Source: Leptolyngbya sp. 'hensonii' (GTDB lineage Bacteria > Cyanobacteriota > Cyanobacteriia > GCF-001939115). Taken from it: DNA of 64,000 nucleotides. The stretch covers positions 30,542-94,541 of the forward strand of contig NZ_MQTZ01000052.1 in the NCBI RefSeq assembly GCF_001939115.1, in the 5' to 3' direction. The notes beneath the pieces are model-generated. The model did not search any database. It worked only from the letters and a program-made list of their open reading frames with translations, and was not told where the DNA came from. Positions 1-7,253 of the stretch are shown in pieces (position 1 is the stretch's first letter; every line of letters begins with the position of its first letter). The position numbers and the translations under genes are program-made.

Positions 1-207
1 TTTAGGTTGCGGCTCAGGCATTCTGCCAGTAGCGCAAGGGTGAACTTGGCTCAACTTTATCTGAAAAATTTCGTCTCTTGGTTCAATCAACCCTGATTTG
101 CTACAAATTGGCTGGATGATCCTTGATAGGCTAACACTGTAGTCATAATTTTTGGTTAGATAAAACTGGGTCGCTGAATTGCCCTTTGTTGGTTTCAATC
201 GGGAGAC

Positions 208-1413
208 ATGCTAAGTCACACAATCCTATCTACCCCAATCTCTTTGCTGGCTCGCCTGAAACAGCAATTTTGGTGCCAGACATACCGCTGGTCGCTTCCT
301 GCCCTGGTTTGGCTCGCTACTATTGCTCCAGCGGGGGCTCAGGTTGAGTTACGAGTTGCCCTTGAAGAAGGGGTTTCCCAGGTTCAGGTTGCCAGTTCTA
401 CCAAAGCGATCGTGCGGGAGAGTACCGGACGTTTGTTGGGTGAGATGCCTCCAGGGAGTGCTTATGATGCTCGCATGGGTCCCAAAGGCATTACCTTGTC
501 CAATCAGTTTCCTGGGAGCAAGCTCTGGATTGAGCCCACTGCCGGAGGCTATGTTTGGGTGGGCGATCGCTGGTATCGAGGGCGTCTGTTGTTGCTTCCC
601 GCCGCTAAAGGACTGACCGTCATTAACTTTGTCGATCTGGAACAGTACCTCTACAGTGTTCTGGGTGGTGAAATGAGGCCAGACTGGCCCCAGGAGGCTC
701 TGAAAGCTCAGGCTGTGGCTGCGCGATCCTATGCGCTTTACAAGCGTCAGCATGCAAGCAAGAAACTGTTTGATCTGGGGGATAGCACTGCCTCTCAGGT
801 TTATAAAGGGCTGATCTCAGAATCTGCTGGGACGCAGATGGCGGTTCGAGAGACACAGGGGCAGGTGTTGATTTATAAAGGTCAGATTATTCAGGCCGTG
901 TTTCACTCTTCTGCTGGCGGACGCACAGAGAATTCCGAATTTGTTTGGACGCAAGCGTTGCCCTATCTGCGGAGTGTCCCAGATTTTGACCAGGGAACTC
1001 CCAATTATGAGTGGGTCAAAGTCTTCTCCAGTCAAGAACTGAAAGCCCGCCTACCCGGATTGGGGAATATCTTGTCCTTTATCCCGCAACGGCTGGCACC
1101 CAGTGGACGTATTATCACGATGAAAGTTGTTGGTGATGCAGGCAGCCGGATCATGAGTGGTAATGACCTGCGCAATGCCTTGAACTTAAAGAGTACCCTG
1201 TTTGTCGTGACGCCCCAGGCTGCAACCAATGGCATTAAGGATAATGTCAGGACTCCTTCCCTGGCTTTCCAGGTGAGTGGTCGTGGTTTCGGACATGGCT
1301 TGGGCATGAGTCAATGGGGCGCCTACAACATGGCAGTTCGAGGCATGAATTATCAGCAAATTGTTCTCTATTACTACAAAGGAGCGGCTCTCGCTCGGAT
1401 TCAAGTCCGTTAG
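208..1413 (+). CDS. SpoIID/LytB domain protein (secreted, cell-wall associated)
   Basis: The 401-residue product has a cleavable-looking signal sequence: a basic start, then a hydrophobic run at about residues 29-41 ending in APAGAQ. The rest is a SpoIID/LytB domain; its hallmark is the segment LEQYLYSVLGGEMRP followed by AVAARSYAL, and the C-terminus carries GHGLGMSQWGA. In SpoIID this family cleaves peptidoglycan glycan strands; in cyanobacteria its role is not established, so lytic activity on the wall or septum is inferred from the family. ATG at 208 follows GGGAG closely. A short hairpin (CGGGAA/TTCCCG, 1416-1431) follows the stop codon. The next genes also look envelope-related, which fits. 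Confidence 0.85.
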   Translation: MLSHTILSTPISLLARLKQQFWCQTYRWSLPALVWLATIAPAGAQVELRVALEEGVSQVQVASSTKAIVRESTGRLLGEMPPGSAYDARMGPKGITLSNQFPGSKLWIEPTAGGYVWVGDRWYRGRLLLLPAAKGLTVINFVDLEQYLYSVLGGEMRPDWPQEALKAQAVAARSYALYKRQHASKKLFDLGDSTASQVYKGLISESAGTQMAVRETQGQVLIYKGQIIQAVFHSSAGGRTENSEFVWTQALPYLRSVPDFDQGTPNYEWVKVFSSQELKARLPGLGNILSFIPQRLAPSGRIITMKVVGDAGSRIMSGNDLRNALNLKSTLFVVTPQAATNGIKDNVRTPSLAFQVSGRGFGHGLGMSQWGAYNMAVRGMNYQQIVLYYYKGAALARIQVR

Positions 1414-1524
1414 TTCGGGAAATGATTCCCGGATGAAATAGCGCAGAGACCTCAGCAATTGAGCCCTGTTGTCCTTCGATGAGCACCCCTAAGATGATCG
1501 GTAAATCAGGGTGCTTATTGAACC

Positions 1525-2166
1525 ATGACTACAGGGCAATTTGATGCGGTGCAGGTTGACCCCCAGGGCTGGGCTCAGAGCGACGACGCTTCTGAACTTG
1601 TGTTGTCGGGGATGGGCAGACCGCTCTTTGAACAACCGGATCTCACTCCATCCGATTCCCTCCTCCTGAACTGTCTGCAACGGCTTGAGGCTGTTGAGTC
1701 ATCGCTGCAGGTTTTGATGGCAGCGGCTCAGGTTCAAATCAGTGAACAACGAGATCTGCGTCAGAACAGCGATGCCCTGGCCAGCCAGTTAACGGACTTG
1801 CAAACGGCGATCGGTCATCTCAGCCAGGGACTGTCTCGACAATCCCCACTGAGTTCTACGGATCTGAAACCCCTGGAGGATCAGCTGGTTCAACTGGGCA
1901 CCTTGATTTGCCCTGGCCCTTCTAGCTTGCAGTTGTTGGGTGGAGGCATGGCGGTGCTGTCTGCCGTTCTGGTCCTCTACACCAGCCTTGTTCTCCGCCC
2001 AACTTACCTCAGCCTGAGCCGGATGCTATCCCAACAGCAGGGGGCGATCAGTCATCTCCTGGCCTGCACACTCAACCCCAAAACGACCCCGTGCAAGGAC
2101 CTTCGCCGGTCGATCGACAAGCAGCAGTCCCCCACCAAGCCATCTCGCCTTCCCTCCCCCCTGTAA
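1525..2166 (+). CDS. Hypothetical coiled-coil protein with one membrane segment
   Basis: I do not recognise a family. The 213-residue product has a heptad-rich helix at about residues 50-105 (LQRLEAVESSLQVLMAAAQ and following), a glycine-led hydrophobic span at about 132-155 (GGGMAVLSAVLVLYTSLVL), then a basic and proline-rich tail. This suggests a tail-proximal single-pass membrane protein with a coiled-coil oligomerisation segment. ATG at 1525 follows a loose inverted repeat (AGCACCC at 1482 and GGGTGCT at 1509). Its TAA stop lies inside the stem of a strong hairpin (2161-2192). Neighbours on both sides are envelope proteins, so an envelope role is possible but unproven. Confidence 0.55.
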   Translation: MTTGQFDAVQVDPQGWAQSDDASELVLSGMGRPLFEQPDLTPSDSLLLNCLQRLEAVESSLQVLMAAAQVQISEQRDLRQNSDALASQLTDLQTAIGHLSQGLSRQSPLSSTDLKPLEDQLVQLGTLICPGPSSLQLLGGGMAVLSAVLVLYTSLVLRPTYLSLSRMLSQQQGAISHLLACTLNPKTTPCKDLRRSIDKQQSPTKPSRLPSPL

Positions 2167-2192
2167 AGCCGCAATCAATCGCGGCTTTACAG
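2161..2192. repeat. Perfect 12-bp-stem palindrome (dispersed hairpin, possible terminator)
   Basis: CTGTAAAGCCGC (2161-2172) and GCGGCTTTACAG (2181-2192) are exact reverse complements separated by AATCAATC. It overlaps the stop codon of the upstream gene. There is no T-run after it, so intrinsic termination is uncertain. It resembles the short HIP1-like palindromes found elsewhere in the window. Confidence 0.7.
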
Positions 2193-2224
2193 ACCTGTGA
2201 TGGGATGTCTTTCCCTGAATCTAG

Positions 2225-2248
2225 AGAGCCGCGATCAATCGCAGCTCT
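2225..2248. repeat. Second, imperfect copy of the 2161 palindrome
   Basis: AGAGCCGC (2225-2232) and GCAGCTCT (2241-2248) pair with one mismatch around the loop GATCAATC, nearly the loop of the first hairpin. The two copies lie about 60 bp apart between two plus-strand genes, which suggests either local duplication or two insertions of the same element. Confidence 0.6.
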
Positions 2249-2293
2249 AAGTCCGTCGTGGCTTCATATCTTTGCATACCCTCTCCTAAAACC

Positions 2294-3535
2294 ATGAATC
2301 AAACGCCGAAACGCTTCGCTCTCTTTTGTCTGCTGGGCTTTTGTCTGGCTGGATTACTGGCGATCGTTATTTCTGAACCAAAGATCAGCCGCAGTCAGCC
2401 CCAACCTGCTGCCACAATCGCCCTTCCTGCGACCTCTCCCACAAGCTCTGCTGGTCCGGTTGCTGGCCAGACTCTTGCAGTTCCGGATCCTGCTAAAGTC
2501 ACCCGTCCTAGTCCTGCGGCAAATCCCTTGTATCCCATCAAACTCAATGGGAAATTTGGCTATATCAATGTTGCTGGCCAAGTTGTCATTCCGCCTCAGT
2601 TTGAGGAGGCCAGGTTCTTCTCTGAAGGGATGGCAGCAGTTAGGGGCAACGATCCAACAGTAAAACCTGCAGCAACCTCTCGGTATCGCCAGGCTCAATG
2701 GGGGTTCATCAATCTTCAGGGTCAGTGGATCACTGGGGCCGAATTTGATCAAGTCAAGCCCTTTTCAGAGGGATTGGCTGCCGTCCAGATCAATAGCACA
2801 GGGTCTAGTCTCTGGGGATTTGTCAACAAAACAGGTCAAATGGTTATTCCCCCTGCTTACACAGAAGTCGAATCCTTTCAGGAAGGGCTGGCAGCCGTGG
2901 AAATCGATCGGCAATGGGGCTACATTGATTCCTCTGGCAGCATGAAGATTCAGCCGCAATTTGCTCCAACAGCGGGAAGAAATGAACCCCCCCACTCTTT
3001 CTCGGAAGGACTGGCAGCAGTCATGCCTGCTCAAAGCAATGGCCGCTCTTCTGGCTATGGTTACATCAATTTTGCCGGTGAATTTGTGATTCAACCGTCT
3101 TATAGATTAGCCTTACCCTTCTCGAATGGCCTTGCTGCCGTAATGGTCAGAGACAAATTTGGTTTTATTGACCCTACCGGTGCGATGGTGATTCAGCCTC
3201 AGTTTCAGATGGCTCAACAGTTTTCCGAAAACCTGGCCCAAATTGCCTTTGACCAAAACCCTGATGATAGGCGCTGTCCTTACCTGCAGGGTTATATTGA
3301 CAAAACGGGACGAACCACGATCGCACCTCAATTCTGTCTGACCCGTCCGTTTTCGGCTGGGTTGGCCCTGACCGATCGGGGATTTATCAACAAATCTGGC
3401 CAGGTTGTTTTGAAACCGGATGGGGTAGTTGAGGGTGAGTCATCCTTTGGCCGTGGTTTGGTTCAGATAGCGGTCGATCGCAAAGTCGGGTACGTGGACA
3501 GAACCGGTCGATACATCTGGCAACCGACAGAGTGA
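2294..3535 (+). CDS. WG-repeat protein, membrane-anchored or secreted
   Basis: About 413 residues. A short basic N-terminus is followed by one hydrophobic segment (about residues 8-24, LFCLLGFCLAGLLAIVI), a proline/alanine-rich linker to about residue 80, and then roughly nine WG-type repeats of the form xWGYIDxxGxxVIxPQFxxAxxFSEGLAAV. WG repeats make beta-rich scaffolds; molecular function is unknown. ATG at 2294 is preferred over the in-frame GTG at 2258 because it puts the hydrophobic segment at the very N-terminus. It is followed 45 bp later by another cell-wall-type gene in the same direction. Confidence 0.8.
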   Translation: MNQTPKRFALFCLLGFCLAGLLAIVISEPKISRSQPQPAATIALPATSPTSSAGPVAGQTLAVPDPAKVTRPSPAANPLYPIKLNGKFGYINVAGQVVIPPQFEEARFFSEGMAAVRGNDPTVKPAATSRYRQAQWGFINLQGQWITGAEFDQVKPFSEGLAAVQINSTGSSLWGFVNKTGQMVIPPAYTEVESFQEGLAAVEIDRQWGYIDSSGSMKIQPQFAPTAGRNEPPHSFSEGLAAVMPAQSNGRSSGYGYINFAGEFVIQPSYRLALPFSNGLAAVMVRDKFGFIDPTGAMVIQPQFQMAQQFSENLAQIAFDQNPDDRRCPYLQGYIDKTGRTTIAPQFCLTRPFSAGLALTDRGFINKSGQVVLKPDGVVEGESSFGRGLVQIAVDRKVGYVDRTGRYIWQPTE

Positions 3536-3580
3536 TCTGGCACGAGTCATAGTCTTTCTTCGTAATTCAGGAATATTGCA

Positions 3581-5830
3581 ATGCCAAAGATTTTTTTGGA
3601 TGGGCAGATCAATCTGACCCAACAGAATCCCGATCGCTACGAAACATTAGGTAACCTGTCTCAAGTAGAGGCCCAACAATTATCGAGGGCAGTTTTCGGG
3701 AATGGCCCTGGGGCTGAACTCCTGAATCTTCTGGACCAGCAGTACAGCAATGGCACAGGGACGCTGATCAAGCGAGAAATTGCCCTGGCTCGCCATGAGG
3801 GGGGGTTGAGATTTGGGCGAGAGAATCCAGACCCCGCCAGTGGTTACAATTTTGGCACCTTCCAGATTGGCGGGTTGGATACGACGGCATCAGAGAGCCG
3901 AGCGAAGTACGATCGCAATTTACAGGCAGGTCTGAAGCTATACCAGCAACTAACGGGTAAAACCGTTGATCCAGCTACCCTGACCCTGGCCGATCGAGAT
4001 ATTATTTGCCACCTCGGTTACATCTACACCGAAAGACAACGCTCCTACAATGGCGAGTATTATGCAAACGCTCCAGGTCGTCCGCCAGAGGCTATTTTTC
4101 GGGATTTAGGCAATCCGGCTCTGCCTGTTAACCAGGCGGTTGAACTCATGTCGAGTGGTATCCAGGGAGGCATTCGCGACATCGGGGAAGATGTCTATCG
4201 TATGCAAAGCCAACTGGTTGTGGACAAGCAGCAGATGAGTCAAGCGGTTGAGCAGGGCCGCACCCTCATGCAGGGAACCGTTGGCTTGGGAGATGTCGGC
4301 GCAGATGTGAAGGAAATTCAGACTCGTTTGAAAGCACAGGGCTATCCCATTCAAGTGTCTGAATCGTTTACCAGAGAAACTCAGCAGGCCGTTATGGCTT
4401 TTCAGCGTCGTCAAGGGTTGGAGGCCGATGGTGTTGTAGGGCCAAACACATGGGATGCCTTGTCCCCAGTCTCCCGATCGCAGCAAACCATGACACCAGA
4501 TCGTACCCCCCAAGTAGAACAAGAGGCACAGAATAATACGGCGATGGAAAAAAATGTGGAAACTGCCGCAACGTCTGCATCTGTCACAACCAATTCCGTT
4601 GAAACCAAGCGTGTCAGTCCTGAACCCGCTCAGGCTCAGGCTGAAATTCCAAATCGAATTGAACTCCCGAATGGAGATCGGACGGCGAAGCATAATTTCA
4701 CGATCAAAGCTACTGCTCAAACTGCCGTTAACGGCAAAGTTGTGTCTGGAAGTCCTTCGAACTCAATTCAGTCAGATGCGCCATTGCTTCGGTATGGCGA
4801 TCGAGGTCAGGCGGTGACGCAGGTGCAGACAGCCCTCAATCAGAGGGGGGCCAGTATTGTTGTGGATGGGGTTTTTGGTGCCCAAACACAGCGGGCTGTG
4901 GTTGGTTTTCAACGGAGTCAAGGACTGGAGCCAGATGGCATCGTCGGTCCCAGTACTCGCGGTGCCTTGGGGTTAGCGCAGCGACAACCGGGTCAATCCC
5001 CATTATCTGTGCAACAGACTCAGGCCACTGCCACCAACCCATCCTTGAAGCTAGATCGTCTGAGAATCCCTGCTGGTAATACGTACTATGGCGCACCCCG
5101 TGATGGAGGCAATCGACAGCACGCTGGCACAGATACCTACAATCCAGCACAAGATGGCAGAACTGAGGCAGCCAAATCGAGTCTGGGCGGCATCATTCTC
5201 AAGGTCGAAGTGCAAAGAGATGCTGGTGGTAACCCCGTTGGCTATGGCTCATACATCGATATTTACAATCCCACCCTGGGAGTAGTTGAGCGGATTGCAG
5301 AATTCGATACTCCCAAGTTTTCTCCAGCAGATGTGGGCAAGGTCATTCCCGCAGGAACTGTGGTCGGAACGGGGGCAAGTCTGACTGAAGTGATTCACCG
5401 GGAAGTTCGTCCCTATGCAATCTACCGACAAGGCCCCAATTCTCAATATGGTTTTGCGGGGACAGTGGATTGGGCAGATTTCATGGTGAGGAATGGCATT
5501 TACAAGCTGGAAGGTAATGATCTAGTTCCCACAGGACGGGTATTACCAGCACAGCAGATAGAGAAGATTCAGGCTTCTCTAACACCAGAGGTTCAGGCAG
5601 ATGTTGACAATGTGATTGCCCAGGGGACGCCCCAGGACATCCCTTTTGCTCTGGCCGATCATCTGAGCGAACAGACAACTCTGCTTGATATGCTATCGCT
5701 CGACTCCAAAAACGATTCACTAAATTCAGAGGCCCAGCAGAATCGCCAGGCCGTCTTGCAACCGTCAAATTCCCTGAGTCAGGCATCAACTCAGGCCTGT
5801 CAGCAGACCAGCGGCATGGAGCTTGACTAA
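3581..5830 (+). CDS. Large multidomain protein: lysozyme-like N-domain, two PG-binding domains, M23-like domain
   Basis: 749 residues. Residues about 60-160 contain ARHEGG and NFGTFQIGG, a pattern like a lysozyme/transglycosylase catalytic Glu (E73) followed by the Gly/Gln-rich motif; this is inference from motif shape. Two peptidoglycan_binding_1 domains are clear at about 236-296 and 402-465, each ending in FQRxQGLExDGxVGPxT. They are joined by a Thr/Pro/Gln-rich linker. Residues about 495-640 resemble an M23 metallopeptidase: HAGTD supplies H514 and D518, and IHREVR supplies H606, but the usual first His of the HxH motif is Val604. There is no N-terminal signal peptide. Likely a wall-binding hydrolase or structural wall protein. 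Confidence 0.7.
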   Translation: MPKIFLDGQINLTQQNPDRYETLGNLSQVEAQQLSRAVFGNGPGAELLNLLDQQYSNGTGTLIKREIALARHEGGLRFGRENPDPASGYNFGTFQIGGLDTTASESRAKYDRNLQAGLKLYQQLTGKTVDPATLTLADRDIICHLGYIYTERQRSYNGEYYANAPGRPPEAIFRDLGNPALPVNQAVELMSSGIQGGIRDIGEDVYRMQSQLVVDKQQMSQAVEQGRTLMQGTVGLGDVGADVKEIQTRLKAQGYPIQVSESFTRETQQAVMAFQRRQGLEADGVVGPNTWDALSPVSRSQQTMTPDRTPQVEQEAQNNTAMEKNVETAATSASVTTNSVETKRVSPEPAQAQAEIPNRIELPNGDRTAKHNFTIKATAQTAVNGKVVSGSPSNSIQSDAPLLRYGDRGQAVTQVQTALNQRGASIVVDGVFGAQTQRAVVGFQRSQGLEPDGIVGPSTRGALGLAQRQPGQSPLSVQQTQATATNPSLKLDRLRIPAGNTYYGAPRDGGNRQHAGTDTYNPAQDGRTEAAKSSLGGIILKVEVQRDAGGNPVGYGSYIDIYNPTLGVVERIAEFDTPKFSPADVGKVIPAGTVVGTGASLTEVIHREVRPYAIYRQGPNSQYGFAGTVDWADFMVRNGIYKLEGNDLVPTGRVLPAQQIEKIQASLTPEVQADVDNVIAQGTPQDIPFALADHLSEQTTLLDMLSLDSKNDSLNSEAQQNRQAVLQPSNSLSQASTQACQQTSGMELD

Positions 5831-5841
5831 AAAGGGCTCGT

Positions 5842-7164
5842 TCAAGAGTGGGGCTCGTTCAAGCGGCGATCCCACTCCGCATCAAGTCGGGCTGACTGGT
5901 TGACTTCCTGTTCTAACAGATCCGTTTCGGTGGTGTAGGCTAGATCTTCCTGCCGGATAACGGTTTCATTGGCAAACTGACGGGCATACTTGAGCTTCCG
6001 CTGTAGCGGCTCGTTCTCGTCTGCCCGATTCAGTTGGAGCGATCGGATCCGCCGTTCTTTATTCCGAGCCTCGATCTGACGATTGCGCCACTGGACCCAA
6101 AAGTAACGGATGAGTGGAATCCCCAGGAAACCAACCCCATAGCCCAACAGCAACCCGTAGATGGATTGGGTAAAGGCGACCAAACCCCCCAGTTTTGCAG
6201 CAACGATCCCATCTCGCAGCATGGCTCCCAGCACTAGGGCACCAATGAGATTCACAGCACCCAATCCGGCTGCCAGCATGAGCTGGCCGGACCCTGCTTC
6301 ACTAAAGCGCCAAGGCTTTTCCTCCAGATAGGCTGGAACTGACTTGGAACGCTGTCCCGCTGCAGTGGTTTGCAGTTCTGGAAAGTGATAGACAATGTCC
6401 CCCTCCGGACTGACTTCTGGCCGACCGTCGAAGCGAGCCAGAACGGGCAGCATATATTCTTCGTATTCCTGGGCAAATCCCTGACCGGTGCTATCCAGAT
6501 AGGGGGCAATTTGCTCTGCTGTGACAGCCCCTTTGTTATTGCGGATGACGGCTGCGATCGTCTGCCAGCGCCGCTCCTCTAGATTAAAATTGGGATTGCC
6601 ATCCCCAAAGATGAAGGAGAACACGGCCTCCAGAAAATTCATCTGGGGTTCTTGATTGAACTGGGAGTAGCGCTGCTCATAGCGCCGATCGTAATAATCT
6701 GGGTAAAAGATCCAGAAGAAATCTGGACCAAACCAGAAATGGGGCATGTAAATTGCCCCTCCTCCCCCTCCAGAATCATGCCGATCGTCACTGTCTCGAC
6801 TGGAGTTGGTCGCTGTGATGATCACAATAATAGTCACGACAATCAAGATGATAGACAGAATCAGAACAATTCCGAATGAGATCCGAATCAAATAAAACAG
6901 AACCCGCCAGACTTTCTGCCACCATTCCTGTAAGCGCAAACGGAAATACTTATTTTGCAGGATCGATCGAAAATTTTTCGGGAAAAGATAGACAATTTCC
7001 CCCGATTCGGATACCTGTAGGTGGCCGCCTGCCTCCGATGCCAAAGCTAGTAACCCCTGTTGGGCCAGGTTGACCTCCAGACCTGCCTGGGTAGCCACGT
7101 CCCCTGTTGTAACTCGGTAGCCGAGCTTCTCGACAGCCTGCATGATGGTAGGGTTAGGAGCCAT
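5842..7164 (-). CDS. Conserved-looking membrane protein with two winged-helix-like repeats
   Basis: 440 residues, function not recognised. The N-terminal segment (residues 1-65) and a middle segment (about 200-265) share a pattern: a helix-turn-helix-like stretch followed by SESGEIVYLFP in the first and SPEGDIVYHFP in the second. Between them lies a strongly hydrophobic span (about 88-118, LFYLIRISFGIVLILSIILIVVTIIVII), a Ser/Asp/Gly-rich loop and an aromatic FWFGPDFFWIFYPDYYDRRY stretch. A second pair of hydrophobic helices lies at about 295-355, and the C-terminus is a charged helix. It reads as a membrane protein carrying two small cytosolic winged-helix-like domains. The gene is convergent with the wall hydrolase, with 11 bp between them. 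Confidence 0.6.
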   Translation of the reverse strand: MAPNPTIMQAVEKLGYRVTTGDVATQAGLEVNLAQQGLLALASEAGGHLQVSESGEIVYLFPKNFRSILQNKYFRLRLQEWWQKVWRVLFYLIRISFGIVLILSIILIVVTIIVIITATNSSRDSDDRHDSGGGGGAIYMPHFWFGPDFFWIFYPDYYDRRYEQRYSQFNQEPQMNFLEAVFSFIFGDGNPNFNLEERRWQTIAAVIRNNKGAVTAEQIAPYLDSTGQGFAQEYEEYMLPVLARFDGRPEVSPEGDIVYHFPELQTTAAGQRSKSVPAYLEEKPWRFSEAGSGQLMLAAGLGAVNLIGALVLGAMLRDGIVAAKLGGLVAFTQSIYGLLLGYGVGFLGIPLIRYFWVQWRNRQIEARNKERRIRSLQLNRADENEPLQRKLKYARQFANETVIRQEDLAYTTETDLLEQEVNQSARLDAEWDRRLNEPHS

Positions 7165-7253
7165 ACACGTTATCCCTTAGCGTTAGGAAATACCTTACTT
7201 CTTCCAGTATAAAAGCCCCAAAAGTTATTCTTACAGCACCCCATCTCTCTGGC

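Noticed and set aside
123..149. Possible promoter TTGATA...CATAAT upstream of the SpoIID-like gene
   Set aside because: Spacing is only 15 bp and the boxes are weak; not enough to call a promoter.
2091..2297. 68-codon plus-strand frame across the two hairpins
   Set aside because: It overlaps the end of one gene and the start of the WG-repeat gene in another frame and is created by the repeat sequences.
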